From: Mycobacterium sp.
Lineage (GTDB): Bacteria; Actinomycetota; Actinomycetes; Mycobacteriales; Mycobacteriaceae
Reading direction: 5' to 3'
DNA: 64,000 nucleotides
NCBI RefSeq assembly: GCF_008709575.1
Contig: NZ_VYIK01000002.1
Coordinates: 26,064 to 90,063, forward strand
Position numbers and translations under genes: made by a program. The notes below the pieces were generated by a model that worked only from the letters and a program-made list of their open reading frames with translations, did not search any database and had not been told where the DNA came from. Positions 31,077 to 41,249 of this stretch are shown here, piece by piece. Numbering within the stretch: the first letter of the stretch is position 1; each line of letters starts with the position of its first letter.

Positions 31077-32759
31077 CTAGCGCCTGCGGCTCTTCTTACG
31101 CGGCGGTGGCAGCGCACCCTCGGCGCGAAGTCGTGCGGCGTGCTCGGCCAGTGCGTCGACGAGGGGGCCCACCGCCGCCGTGTCGGGCTGAACGTCGACG
31201 CGCAAGCCGAACTCTGCCGCGGTCTCGGCGGTCTTGGGGCCGATGCAGGCCACGATGGTGCGCGCGTGCGGCTTGCCGGCGATACCGACCAGATTGCGCA
31301 CCGTGGAGCTCGAGGTGAAGCACACGGCGTCGAACCCGCCGGTCTTGATCATTTCGCGGGTTTCCGCCGGCGGCGGCGCGGCCCGTACCGTGCGGTAAGC
31401 GGTGACGTCTTCGATCTCCCAGCCGCGTTCCCGCAGGCCCTCGGCCAACGTCTCGGTGGCGATGTCGGCGCGGGGCAGCAGCACCCGGTTTACCGGATCG
31501 AAAATACGGTCATAGAACGGGAATTCGTCCAACAGGCCCAGCGAGGACTGCTCGCCCGACGGCACCAGCTCCGGGCTGACGCCAAACGCGCGCACCCGAT
31601 CAGCGGTCGCTTCGCCGACGCAGGCGATCTTCACCCCCGAGAACGCGCGGGCATCCAGACCGAACTCGTTGAACTTCTCCCACACCGCGCGCACCGCGTT
31701 GGTCGAGGTGAACACCACCCACTGGTAGCGGCCGTCGACGAGTCCTTTGACGGCACGCTCCATCTGCGCGGGGCTGCGCGGCGGCTCGACGGCAATGGTC
31801 GGCACCTCGATCGGCAGCGCACCGTAGCCGGCCAGCCGTTGACTCATGTCGCCGGCCTGGTCCTTGGTGCGCGGAACCAGGACGGTCCAGCCGTACAGGG
31901 GGCGGCTCTCCCACCAATTCAGCCTGGCCCGATGGGCTACCGTCTTGCCGATGGTCATCACCACCGGACCGGTCAACGGTCCGGCCGGGTCGTTGCCGCC
32001 CGGCACGTCCGAATCGGCCAGCCCGCCCAACGTCGACAAAACCGAGCGTTGCGCGCACGTCGTTCCGTTGGCGGTGACCACGCACGGGGTCGTGTCGGCC
32101 AATCCGTACTCGACCAGCGTGCGCGCCGTGTCGGCCACCCGCGGTGCGGTGGCCAGCAGGATCAGCGGACCCGGACCGGCCGCCAGCGCCGCCCAGTCGT
32201 CGTCTTTGAGGTCTGCGCGCACATCGGCAACGGTGTGCGAGGAGCCCAGCGGCAGCCCGGCGTACGTCGGTACCACCGAGCTCGGCGCCAAGCCGGGCAC
32301 GATCTCGAAATTGAGGTGGCTGCGCGCGACGGCGTTGACCTCGGTGATGACCGCGTCAACCGACAGCGGGTCGCCGGCCACCAACCGCACCACATCGGTG
32401 CCCGAACGGGCTTCGCTGGTCAGCGTTTTGGCCACCTCGGCCGGATCGCCCAGCGCGGGGCGAATGTCGGGTCCCGGCGACACCACCACAGCAGCGCCCG
32501 GATTGTCGGTGACGCCCTCGGTGGCTATCGCGGGGGCTACCGCGGCCGGTTCGGCCGGCCCGGACACCGGGGGCAGATCCTTGCCGATCAGCGCCAGCAC
32601 CGGCTCGGGCACATCGGGGTCGGTGAACACCAGGGCGGCATTCGCCAGCGCCGCTGCGGCCCGCGTCGTCAGCAGGCTGGGGTCTCCCGGACCAGAGCCG
32701 ACAAACACGATGCGGCCAGGCCTGGGCTTGCGCCCACGCCCGGCTACTTGACGAGTCAT
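31077..32759 (-). CDS. hemD: bifunctional uroporphyrinogen-III C-methyltransferase/uroporphyrinogen-III synthase (Rv0511-like)
   Basis: N-terminal tetrapyrrole methylase-like domain (IVFVGSGPGDPSLLTTRAA); C-terminal HemD domain. Confidence 0.9.
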   Translation of the reverse strand: MTRQVAGRGRKPRPGRIVFVGSGPGDPSLLTTRAAAALANAALVFTDPDVPEPVLALIGKDLPPVSGPAEPAAVAPAIATEGVTDNPGAAVVVSPGPDIRPALGDPAEVAKTLTSEARSGTDVVRLVAGDPLSVDAVITEVNAVARSHLNFEIVPGLAPSSVVPTYAGLPLGSSHTVADVRADLKDDDWAALAAGPGPLILLATAPRVADTARTLVEYGLADTTPCVVTANGTTCAQRSVLSTLGGLADSDVPGGNDPAGPLTGPVVMTIGKTVAHRARLNWWESRPLYGWTVLVPRTKDQAGDMSQRLAGYGALPIEVPTIAVEPPRSPAQMERAVKGLVDGRYQWVVFTSTNAVRAVWEKFNEFGLDARAFSGVKIACVGEATADRVRAFGVSPELVPSGEQSSLGLLDEFPFYDRIFDPVNRVLLPRADIATETLAEGLRERGWEIEDVTAYRTVRAAPPPAETREMIKTGGFDAVCFTSSSTVRNLVGIAGKPHARTIVACIGPKTAETAAEFGLRVDVQPDTAAVGPLVDALAEHAARLRAEGALPPPRKKSRRR

Positions 32760-32786
32760 CCTGTTATTCCTCCTCGCACGGTAGTC

Positions 32787-33713
32787 TCACCGCCCGATCG
32801 ACATGAGTTCCCGCGCACCCGCTGCGAACAGCTCCGCGGCCACCGAGAGTCCCAGCTCCCGTGCCCGACTCGGACTGCCGATGCCGGACGCACGGACCAC
32901 ATCGGATCCGTCCAGCGCCGCCACGCAGCCGCGCAGCGACAACTCCTCGAAGACCCGGCCGTCCTCGTCGAGGGACTCGACCACTTCGGCGATCGCGCCC
33001 ACCGGCGCGGAGCAACCCGCCCCCAGTTCGGCGAGCAGGGCACGTTCAGCGGTGACCGCGGCGCGGGTGTCGGCGTCGTCGAGCTCGGCCAATAGTGCCG
33101 CGAGGGCGCTGTCCCCAGCGCGGCACTCCACCGCGAGCGCGCCTTGAGCCGGCGCCGGCAATAGCACGACCGGCTCCAGCGTCTCGGTGACGTCGTCGAG
33201 TCGACCCAGCCGGGCCAGACCCGCTCGGGCCACCACGATCGCGTCGAGTTCACCCCTGCTCACCCTGTTCAACCTGGTATCTAGGTTGCCTCTTAGGGGG
33301 CGGATTTCCAAACCGAGACCCAATGCTCTAAGCTGTGCGGCCCGCCGCGGGGACGAGGTGCCCACCACCGAGCCGGTCGGCAACTGTCCCAGCGCCAGCC
33401 CGTCGCGGGCGACCACCGCATCGCGGGGGTCCTCGCGGGGTGGTACCGCCGCGACCACTAACCGCGGGTCTTCGGCGGTGGGCAGGTCTTTGTGCGAGTG
33501 CACCGCCACGTCGACGCGGCCGTCGTCGATGGCCTGCCGCAACGCCGCGGTGAAGACACCCACGCCGAGGGTGGCGATCGGCGCCGTCGACCGGTCGCCC
33601 TCGGTGCTGATCGGCACCAGTACCGCGGGATGACCGCGGGCGATCAGCGCATCGCGGATGCCGCCGGCCTGGGTGCGGGCCAAGAGGCTGCGCCGGGTGC
33701 CTATCCGGATCAC
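32787..33713 (-). CDS. hemC: porphobilinogen deaminase (hydroxymethylbilane synthase)
   Basis: [43 protein letters not shown] start. Confidence 0.95.
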   Translation of the reverse strand: MIRIGTRRSLLARTQAGGIRDALIARGHPAVLVPISTEGDRSTAPIATLGVGVFTAALRQAIDDGRVDVAVHSHKDLPTAEDPRLVVAAVPPREDPRDAVVARDGLALGQLPTGSVVGTSSPRRAAQLRALGLGLEIRPLRGNLDTRLNRVSRGELDAIVVARAGLARLGRLDDVTETLEPVVLLPAPAQGALAVECRAGDSALAALLAELDDADTRAAVTAERALLAELGAGCSAPVGAIAEVVESLDEDGRVFEELSLRGCVAALDGSDVVRASGIGSPSRARELGLSVAAELFAAGARELMSIGR

Positions 33714-33726
33714 GTCGGCCAAGCGG

Positions 33727-35100
33727 CTACTCGGCGGTCGGTCGGGTGCGCAGGGACCCGTCATAACCGCCGATCGCCGGCAATTCCCCGGCGGTGGCGA
33801 CGGCGTCGACGGCGTTCTGGTCGAGTTCGAACAGTTCGCGCAGTGCTTCGGCGTAGCTGTCGCCGCCGGGCGCGCTGGCTAATTGCTTGATGCGCACTGT
33901 CGGTGCGTGCAGCAGCTTGTCCACCACGCGCCGCACCGTGCGGGCAACTTCGTCGCGCTGGACGGGATCCAGTCCCGGCAGCCGGTTCTCCAGGCGCAGC
34001 AACTCGGCCTCGACGACGTCGGCAGCCCGCCGCCGCAGCGCGGTGACCGTTGGCGTCACCTCGGCCATACGTTGTTCGGCAAGGTAGCGGGCAACCTCGG
34101 CGGCGACGATGTGACGGGCGGCGTCGGCGTCGGCGCCCGCGGCTCGCGCCGAGGGCTCCCGCTGGATGCGATCCATGTCGACGAGCCACACGCCCGGCAG
34201 CCCGGCCACGGCAGGATCGACATCGCGCGGCATGCCCAGATCACACAACACCAGCGGTTGGGCCGCTTCGTCACGGCGGGCGGCCGCCAGCGCGTGATGC
34301 ACGTCGGCCAGCGATACCACCGGGCGCACCGCGCCGGTGCAGCTGATCACCACGTCGACACCACTGAGCGCGGCCGACAACCGGTCGAGGGCCAACGCGT
34401 CGGCCGAGACCCCGGAGTCGCGGACCTTGCGGGCCAGCCGCTGCGCCCGGGTCAGCGACCGGTTGACGACGTGAACGTGCCGGACGTTGGCGCGGGCCAG
34501 GTGGGACGCTGACAGCGCCCCCATCGCCCCGGCTCCGATCACCGCGGCGGTCTTGCCCGCCAGCCCACCCAACCGGGCTTGGGCCATGCCGAGGGCCACC
34601 GACACCACCGACGCACCGGCGGCGTCGATCGCGGTCTCGGTGTGCACGCGCTTACCGACCGCCAGCGCGCGCTGGGCCAGCTCGTGCAGCACCCGCCCGA
34701 CGGCGCGGTTGGCCTCGGCGGCGGCGTAGGCGCGACGGACCTGCCCGAGCACCTGCTGCTCGCCGAGCACCGCCGAGTCCAAGCCGCTGGCGACGGCGAA
34801 CAAATGCTCGACGGCGGCCTCGCTGTAGCGCACGTAGGCGTACTTGGTCAGATCCCCCAGCGACAACCCTGAATGCTCGGAAAGCACCTGTCCGATCACC
34901 GACAGGCCGCCGTGGAACGCCTCGACGACGGCGTAGCACTCGACCCGGTTGCAGGTCGACAACATCATGGCCTCGGTGACCAGCGGAGACTGCAACACGC
35001 CGTCGAGAATTTTGATCTGGCCGCCTTCATCGGCGGATAGCTGTTCGAGGACCGAGACCGGTGCGCTGCGATGAGACACACCGAAGAGCAGAACACTCAC
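33727..35100 (-). CDS. hemA: glutamyl-tRNA reductase
   Basis: [48 protein letters not shown]. Confidence 0.96.
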   Translation of the reverse strand: MSVLLFGVSHRSAPVSVLEQLSADEGGQIKILDGVLQSPLVTEAMMLSTCNRVECYAVVEAFHGGLSVIGQVLSEHSGLSLGDLTKYAYVRYSEAAVEHLFAVASGLDSAVLGEQQVLGQVRRAYAAAEANRAVGRVLHELAQRALAVGKRVHTETAIDAAGASVVSVALGMAQARLGGLAGKTAAVIGAGAMGALSASHLARANVRHVHVVNRSLTRAQRLARKVRDSGVSADALALDRLSAALSGVDVVISCTGAVRPVVSLADVHHALAAARRDEAAQPLVLCDLGMPRDVDPAVAGLPGVWLVDMDRIQREPSARAAGADADAARHIVAAEVARYLAEQRMAEVTPTVTALRRRAADVVEAELLRLENRLPGLDPVQRDEVARTVRRVVDKLLHAPTVRIKQLASAPGGDSYAEALRELFELDQNAVDAVATAGELPAIGGYDGSLRTRPTAE

Positions 35101-35207
35101 GGTTGGATCACCTGGTCTGCTCCCTTGACGTCACCGGTGAACAAACTGCTACCCACGGTAGTCCGTAACCCGGTGCGCCACCAAATTCGCTTGGGTGTCA
35201 CCGGCTG

Positions 35208-35462
35208 TTACGCCAGATCTGCCCGCAACCGGGCCTCGTCGACCTCCCAATAGCTGTGCTCACGGCCGTCGAGCAGCACCACCGGCAGCCGGTCGCCGAA
35301 TTCGGCGCGCAGGCCCGGATCGCCGGTGGCCGCCGCCGCGTCGACATCGGTGACCGACAGCTCGAAGTCCAGTTCGGCGGCCAGCTCGACGAGCCGGTCG
35401 TACACCCGCGTGCAGATCGCGCAGCCATCGCGGGTCAGCAACCGTACGTGGCGGCGGTTCAC
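35208..35462 (-). CDS. glutaredoxin-like protein (Rv0508-like)
   Basis: VRLLTRDGCAICTRVYDRL (CxxC); GTG start. Confidence 0.85.
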   Translation of the reverse strand: MNRRHVRLLTRDGCAICTRVYDRLVELAAELDFELSVTDVDAAAATGDPGLRAEFGDRLPVVLLDGREHSYWEVDEARLRADLA

Positions 35463-35601
35463 GGTGTCAGTGTCGCACCGGCCGCGGCGGGCGCACCGCG
35501 CCCACCACGCGGGGATGGTGGATGCAGGCCGGCCCGCGGAAACGTCAGCGGGATCCGACAGAACAACGGTGCTTTGTGTCGTCACCAATAACTCTCGTCT
35601 A

Positions 35602-35618
35602 GCGCACTATTAGTGCGC
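35602..35618. promoter_or_regulatory. 17-bp perfect palindrome GCGCACTA-T-TAGTGCGC
   Basis: 8+1+8 perfect inverted repeat in the divergent intergenic region, 16 nt upstream of ATG 35635. Confidence 0.6.
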
Positions 35619-35634
35619 CACGAATAATCAATTC

Positions 35635-36489
35635 ATGCGTCAGATATCAAATCTGGAGGCAGAAGTGTTCGCAATTCCGCTTCAACTATTGAAATACTGC
35701 GCCGACTGGCTCGATTCCATCGGCTGGTCGACCGTCCTTGTGATCTGCGCTCTCGGCTATCTTGTGGCGGTCAAAATCGTGCTGATCTGCAAATTACACC
35801 CAGTCGCGGGGAAGGCCGCCGTGCATCGTGCCACCACGCCGATGCCATTGCCTACGATGGACCGCGACACCACCCGGGATTCAGCCCCGACTGCGGCGCA
35901 CGTCCCCCGCGTGCTGCCGGCGGCCAGGTCCAGAGGTAATACCGACACTTCCGCCGATCGCCAGTCACCGACCGCTGCCGCGACTATCACACGCCCGTCC
36001 GAGCTGGCTGCGTTGGATTGGACATCGATCGATTGCCAGAACAACGCAGGCTGCGACCGTCCCGCAGACTATATTGTGGAGTACCACGCGATCGATCATT
36101 GTTTGGACGACGGAACCAACGCACTGGGCAATCTCGTCGAGATTGTCTGCCGCAACTGTCTGGCTTTCTTGCAAATCACGATCGACATACATATCGATCG
36201 GTTGGTTTCACAGGGGCGGGAGTTGCGCTGCCTTACCTGCGGAAAACCCCTTGCCTGGTCCATCGACGTCCTGCGCTCCGTACTACCGCTTCATGGCAGC
36301 TCGAGCAGCACCCTGAGCACCGGCAGCCCGGGCCCGCGTCAACCTGAGACAGCGCACACGTTCATCCCCGTGCGGACAGCGCCGGACGGCAAGCCTTACT
36401 CGGACGCGACGCACAACAGCACTACACCGCAAACCTTGGCGGCCAAGATCCTTAACAGGAGGACCTCTCGCCGACATGACGGACGTTAG
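35635..36489 (+). CDS. uncharacterised membrane-anchored protein with C-terminal zinc-ribbon-like Cys motifs (alternative GTG start at 35665)
   Basis: N-terminal TM IGWSTVLVICALGYLVAVKIVLIC; Ser/Thr/Pro-rich linker; DCQNNAGCDRP...HC...CRNC...CLTCGKPL. Confidence 0.65.
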   Translation: MRQISNLEAEVFAIPLQLLKYCADWLDSIGWSTVLVICALGYLVAVKIVLICKLHPVAGKAAVHRATTPMPLPTMDRDTTRDSAPTAAHVPRVLPAARSRGNTDTSADRQSPTAAATITRPSELAALDWTSIDCQNNAGCDRPADYIVEYHAIDHCLDDGTNALGNLVEIVCRNCLAFLQITIDIHIDRLVSQGRELRCLTCGKPLAWSIDVLRSVLPLHGSSSSTLSTGSPGPRQPETAHTFIPVRTAPDGKPYSDATHNSTTPQTLAAKILNRRTSRRHDGR

Positions 36490-37507
36490 TTACGGCGCCA
36501 GTGACAAAGACCACATTGCTGCCCAGATCAGCGGTATCGGGCCAATGCCGACAAGTCACGGACAAACGGTGCTTAGCCCCCGCATGCCTGACCTCATCTC
36601 GTTTGAGACGCTGCTGGCGGTAGCCCGCACCGGCAGCATCGGTGCGGCTGCCAACGAATTCGGCCTGACCCAGCAGGCTGTGTCGTCACGCTTGGCAGCG
36701 ATGGAGGCTCTGACCGGGGTGCGGCTGGCTGTCCGCACCCGACGCGGCACCCAGCTCACACCCGCCGGTGTCGCCGTTGCCGAGTGGGCGGCGCGGCTAC
36801 TCGAGATTGCCCATCACATCGATGCCGGCCTGGACTCACTGCGCACCGAAAGCCGCGATCGCATCAAGGTGGCGGCCAGTCAAACGATCGCGGAACAGCT
36901 TTTGCCCCGGTGGCTGATCTCGTTAGCCGCCGCCGCCGGCCGACTCGGTCGGAAAGCACCCAAAGTGATTGTGACCGCGACCAACAGCGAAGGCGCCATC
37001 ACGACCGTCCGCACGGGCGAGGCTGACCTTGGGTTCATCGAAAGCCCCCGTCCCCCTGAGGGATTGGGCAGTCGTGCGGTAGCGCACGACGAGCTGGTGG
37101 TCGTCGTACCTCCGGATCACAAGTGGACTCGAACGTCGCGCGTGGTCAGCGCCGCCGAACTGGCCCAGACACCCCTGGTCACCCGCGAACCAGGATCCGG
37201 CACTCGCGAGTCCCTCACTAATGCGCTGCGCCGCGCCCTCGGCGATGACGTGCAGCAGGCACCGCCGGCCTTGGAATTGCCTTCGACGGCCGCGGTGCGC
37301 TGCGCGGTCCTCGCCGGCGCGGGGCCGGCGGTCGTGAGTCGACTCGCAGTTGCCGACGACCTGGCAAGCGACCGCCTACGCACCGTCAGTATCCCTGACC
37401 TGAATCTGCACCGGCAGCTTGTCGCCATCTGGGCCGGCGGACACACTCCGCCGGCGGGAGCAATCCGAGACTTGCTTGGCCATATCCGACACATCAACCG
37501 CGTGTGA
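36476..37507 (+). CDS. LysR-family transcriptional regulator
   Basis: [64 protein letters not shown] at 36458-36463; overlaps the upstream CDS by 14 nt. Confidence 0.9.
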   Translation: MTDVSYGASDKDHIAAQISGIGPMPTSHGQTVLSPRMPDLISFETLLAVARTGSIGAAANEFGLTQQAVSSRLAAMEALTGVRLAVRTRRGTQLTPAGVAVAEWAARLLEIAHHIDAGLDSLRTESRDRIKVAASQTIAEQLLPRWLISLAAAAGRLGRKAPKVIVTATNSEGAITTVRTGEADLGFIESPRPPEGLGSRAVAHDELVVVVPPDHKWTRTSRVVSAAELAQTPLVTREPGSGTRESLTNALRRALGDDVQQAPPALELPSTAAVRCAVLAGAGPAVVSRLAVADDLASDRLRTVSIPDLNLHRQLVAIWAGGHTPPAGAIRDLLGHIRHINRV

Positions 37508-37656
37508 GCCGTCTCACCGAGTCGTCGGGCCGCACCAGGCGGCGGACGCGTGGTGCGGCACGCAATCAGCGCGATGCCGACGCTGTTCGCAGGGCGCGGC
37601 CTACCTCCGCCATCACCGCGCGCACTGCCGCTTTAGCGGCGGATAGGGTTGATTCC

Positions 37657-38553
37657 GTGACGGCGTCCCCCGACGCGGGCAGGGCGGATCCCGGTCGCCC
37701 CGACCTCGAGGCACTGGCCGGCGGCGCCAGTGCCGAACGGGCGCTGGACGGTCTACGCGCTGGTCCCAAGCAGCCGCCGGTCGATCTGACCGCGGCGGCG
37801 TTTTTCGACGTGGATAACACCTTGGTGCAAGGCTCGTCGCTGTTGCATTTCGGCAGGGGCCTGGCCAGCCGCAACTACTTCACCTATCGTGACGTGCTCG
37901 GATTCATCTACGCGCAAGCAAAGTTTCGGCTGCGCGGCCGAGAGAACAGCAACGACGTCGCCGCCGGCCGGCGCAAAGCGCTAGCGTTCATCGAAGGCCG
38001 ATCCACCGCTGAGCTGCAAGCCTTGGGCGAGGAGATCTACGACGAGGTCATCGCCGACAAGATCTGGGCCGGCACCCGGGAGCTGGCTCAGATGCACCTC
38101 GACGCCGGCCAACAGGTGTGGCTGGTCACCGCGACCCCGTATGAACTCGCGGTCACCATCGCCCGCCGGCTCGGGTTGACCGGGGCACTGGGCACGGTCG
38201 CCGAGTCGATCGACGGTGTCTTCACCGGCAGGCTCGTCGGCGAGATTCTGCACGGTGCCGGCAAAGCACACGCGGTGCGCTCGCTGGCCATCCGGGAAGG
38301 CCTCAATCTCAAGCGCTGCACCGCCTATTCGGATAGCTACAACGATGTCCCCCTGCTCTCGCTGGTAGGCACGGCGGTAGCTATCAATCCCGACTCCCAG
38401 CTGCGCAGCCTGGCCCGCGAGCGGGGCTGGGAGATCCGCGACTACCGGACCGCACGCAAGGCGGCCCGGATCGGGGTGCCGTCGGCGCTGGCGCTGGGTG
38501 CCGCCGGAGGAGCGCTGGCTGCGGCCGTGTCGCGTCGCCACGAGCGCGCATAA
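37657..38553 (+). CDS. serB1: HAD-IB family phosphatase / phosphoserine phosphatase-like (Rv0505c position)
   Basis: [15 protein letters not shown] (DxDxT), [18 protein letters not shown] start. Confidence 0.85.
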   Translation: MTASPDAGRADPGRPDLEALAGGASAERALDGLRAGPKQPPVDLTAAAFFDVDNTLVQGSSLLHFGRGLASRNYFTYRDVLGFIYAQAKFRLRGRENSNDVAAGRRKALAFIEGRSTAELQALGEEIYDEVIADKIWAGTRELAQMHLDAGQQVWLVTATPYELAVTIARRLGLTGALGTVAESIDGVFTGRLVGEILHGAGKAHAVRSLAIREGLNLKRCTAYSDSYNDVPLLSLVGTAVAINPDSQLRSLARERGWEIRDYRTARKAARIGVPSALALGAAGGALAAAVSRRHERA

Positions 38554-38626
38554 CGCGCGAGGGGCGCACCGACCGCATCGAACCCGTGTCGCGTCGCCAC
38601 GAGCGCGCATAACGCGCGAGGGGCGC
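38525..38626. repeat. Duplicated 43-bp sequence (38525-38567 and 38584-38626) spanning the serB1 3' end
   Basis: CCGTGTCGCGTCGCCACGAGCGCGCATAACGCGCGAGGGGCGC occurs twice, 59 bp apart. Confidence 0.95.
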
Positions 38627-38706
38627 CGGCAGGTCGAACGTAGGCTCGCCGTCGATCGCGCTGATAAGCTGCGCCAATCAGCCTTACACGTGGAAAGCAG
38701 CAGGCC

Positions 38707-39222
38707 ATGCCAGTTCCCGAAGGAACCCAAGAACTCATCGGGACCCACTATCGGTTCCCGGACCACTTCGAGGTGGGCCGGGAAAAAATCCGGGAGTTCG
38801 CGATGGCGGTCAAGGATGACCACCCCATGCATTTCAGCGAGGAAGCCGCCGCCGAGGGCGGTTATCCGGCGCTGGTCGCGCCACTGACCTTCCTGGCAAT
38901 CGCCGGACGACGGGTCCAGCTGGAGGTCTTTACCAAGTTCGACATCCCGATCAACATCGCCCGGGTGTTCCACCGCGACCAGAAATTCACATTCCATCGG
39001 CCAGTCGTGGCCGGTGACCGACTGTACTTCGACACGTACCTCGACGGGGTCATCGAATCTCACGGCACGGTCGTGAGCGAGATCCGCAGCGAGGTCACCG
39101 ACTCCGAAGGCCGTCCGGTGATCACCAGTGTCGTCACCATGCTCGGTGAGTCCTCCCGCCAGGACGCCGCGACTGCCAGCGCGACGGTGGCGGCAATCGC
39201 AGCCATCCGAGCCGGAGCCTAA
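38707..39222 (+). CDS. MaoC-like/FAS1-type (3R)-hydroxyacyl dehydratase subunit (Rv0504c-like)
   Basis: HadA-like pattern [32 protein letters not shown]..., [10 protein letters not shown]. Confidence 0.85.
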   Translation: MPVPEGTQELIGTHYRFPDHFEVGREKIREFAMAVKDDHPMHFSEEAAAEGGYPALVAPLTFLAIAGRRVQLEVFTKFDIPINIARVFHRDQKFTFHRPVVAGDRLYFDTYLDGVIESHGTVVSEIRSEVTDSEGRPVITSVVTMLGESSRQDAATASATVAAIAAIRAGA

Positions 39223-39253
39223 AGTCGGCACATATCAAGCAGGGGGTGAGTCG

Positions 39254-40126
39254 ATGGCCGCGAAACTGACGCCGCGTTTCGACAACGTGCAGGCGCACTA
39301 CGATCTCTCCGACGATTTCTTCCGACTGTTCCTCGACCCGACGCAGACCTACAGCTGCGCGTACTTCGAGCGCGACGACATGACGCTGGAAGAAGCCCAG
39401 ATCGCCAAGATCGACCTGGCGCTGGGCAAGCTGGGCCTGCAGCCGGGCATGACGCTGCTCGACGTCGGCTGCGGCTGGGGCGCCACGATGCGCCGCGCCG
39501 TCGAGCGCTACGACGTCAACGTGATCGGGCTGACCTTGAGCAAGAACCAGGCCGCCCACGTGCAGCGGATGTTCGAGACGATGCACACGCCCCGCAGCAC
39601 CAGGATCCTTTTGAAGGGCTGGGAGGAGTTCGACGAGCCGGTCGACCGGATCGTGTCGATCGGCGCGTTCGAACACTTCGGCTTCGACCGGTACGCCGAC
39701 TTTTTCACCATGGCCTATCGGGCGCTGCCGCCCGACGGGGTGATGCTGCTGCACACCATCGTGCGGCCAAGTGACGACGAAATCGCACAGCGTGGCCTCC
39801 CGCTGACGATGCGCCTGCTGCACTTCGTCAAATTCATCATGGACGAGATCTTCCCCGGCGGTAACCTGCCCAAGGTCGTGCAGGTCGAAGACCATGCCAC
39901 CAAGGCCGGTTTCGCGATCACTCGCATCCAGCCGCTACGGTTGCACTACGCCAGGACGCTGGATACCTGGGCGGCGGCGCTGCAGCAGCACAAAGACGAG
40001 GCGATCGCCATCCAGTCCGAAGAGGTCTATGACCGCTACATGAAATACCTGACCGGGTGCGCCGACCTGTTCCGTCAAGGCTACACCGACGTTTGCCAGT
40101 TCACCTTGATCAAGCCGGCAGCCTGA
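39254..40126 (+). CDS. mycolic acid cyclopropane synthase / methyltransferase (CmaA1/PcaA-like)
   Basis: AHYDLSDDFFRLFLDPTQTYSCAYFERDDMTLEEAQIAKIDLALGKLGLQPGMTLLDVGCGWGATMRRA. Confidence 0.92.
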   Translation: MAAKLTPRFDNVQAHYDLSDDFFRLFLDPTQTYSCAYFERDDMTLEEAQIAKIDLALGKLGLQPGMTLLDVGCGWGATMRRAVERYDVNVIGLTLSKNQAAHVQRMFETMHTPRSTRILLKGWEEFDEPVDRIVSIGAFEHFGFDRYADFFTMAYRALPPDGVMLLHTIVRPSDDEIAQRGLPLTMRLLHFVKFIMDEIFPGGNLPKVVQVEDHATKAGFAITRIQPLRLHYARTLDTWAAALQQHKDEAIAIQSEEVYDRYMKYLTGCADLFRQGYTDVCQFTLIKPAA

Positions 40127-40161
40127 ATGGCCCGGAAGGGTGCGGCAACCATCGGCGGCAA

Positions 40162-41229
40162 TCAGCCAAGGAACATGTTGCGCCGCCCGGCCAGCAGACG
40201 GTACAGGGTCTGCTGGATGGTCTCGCGCACGTGATCGGTCAGCTCGAAGGTGACCATCGGGTCGTCGGCGTCGGCGGTGTCGTAGTCAGCGGTGGCGATC
40301 GGCTCGCCGAAGGCGATGTGCCATTTTGACGGGAGCGGCACCAGACCGGCCAGGCCCGCCGCCGGAAACAGCGGTGTGATCGGGAAGTAGGGCAGGCCCC
40401 ACAGCCGGGCCAGCAGTTTAACGTCGGCCAGCATCGGATAGATCTCTTCGGATCCGACAATCGAACACGGCACGATCGGTGCTTTGGTGCGCAACGCCAC
40501 CGACACGAAGCCGCCGCGGCCGAACCGCTGGAGCTTGTAGCGGTCCTTGAATCGCTTGCCCAGCCCCTTGTAGCCCTCCGGGAATACCGCGGTCAGCTCG
40601 CCGGCGGTCAGGAGCCGGTGTGCGTCGGTGGTGCAGGCTATCGTGTGGCCGGCCTTGCGCGCGGTCACTCCGATCACCGGCAGGTCGAACACCATGTCGG
40701 CGGCCAACAAGCGCAGATCCCGGTGGGCCGGATGCTGGTCGTGCACCGCCACCGATGCCATCAGCCCGTCGAAAGGAAGGACCCCGGCATGGTTGGCGAC
40801 AACCAAAGCGGCGCCGGTGGCCGGCAGGTGCTCGACACCGCTGACCTCGACCCGGAACCAGGACTTGAAAAAGAACCTCAGCAAAGGACGCACGATCGCG
40901 TCGTTGAAATGCGGATCGAACCCGAACTCGTCGACGGTGTAGTCGCCGGTCAGTCGCCGGCGCAGAAACTCGGCAGCTGCGGCGACCCGCTGTGCAAGGT
41001 CGGTGTCGGGGGCTTCGGCCAGGGTTTTGCCATCGGCGTTGCGATGGCGCCGATCGATCTCCCGGACGACCGCAGCGATCTGCTCGGAGGAAGCCTGCGC
41101 GCCGGGATCGGACAGCAGCGACGGATGCCGACGCGCTGTCTGAGAGCGTTGACTGGCTCGCCGCTGGGCGGCCGCACGATTCGAACTTGCATGCAGCGGA
41201 ATGACTTTTGCTCTGGAGTCGCCCGCCAT
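40162..41229 (-). CDS. lysophospholipid acyltransferase family protein (Rv0502-like)
   Basis: VVANHAGVLPFDG (NHxxxxD), FPEGYKGLGKRFKDRYKLQRFGRGGF. Confidence 0.88.
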   Translation of the reverse strand: MAGDSRAKVIPLHASSNRAAAQRRASQRSQTARRHPSLLSDPGAQASSEQIAAVVREIDRRHRNADGKTLAEAPDTDLAQRVAAAAEFLRRRLTGDYTVDEFGFDPHFNDAIVRPLLRFFFKSWFRVEVSGVEHLPATGAALVVANHAGVLPFDGLMASVAVHDQHPAHRDLRLLAADMVFDLPVIGVTARKAGHTIACTTDAHRLLTAGELTAVFPEGYKGLGKRFKDRYKLQRFGRGGFVSVALRTKAPIVPCSIVGSEEIYPMLADVKLLARLWGLPYFPITPLFPAAGLAGLVPLPSKWHIAFGEPIATADYDTADADDPMVTFELTDHVRETIQQTLYRLLAGRRNMFLG

Positions 41230-41249
41230 ATGTTTAGCCTCTCCACGCC

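Noticed and set aside
30987-33095. 702-aa plus-strand ORF antisense to hemB/hemD/hemC
   Set aside because: Low-complexity Arg/Gly/Ala/His translation with no recognisable motif; typical high-GC shadow ORF opposite strong CDSs on the minus strand
35131-35140. Palindromes TCACCGGTGA and TGACGTCA upstream of hemA as operator
   Set aside because: Short (8-10 bp) and high-GC; chance occurrence cannot be excluded
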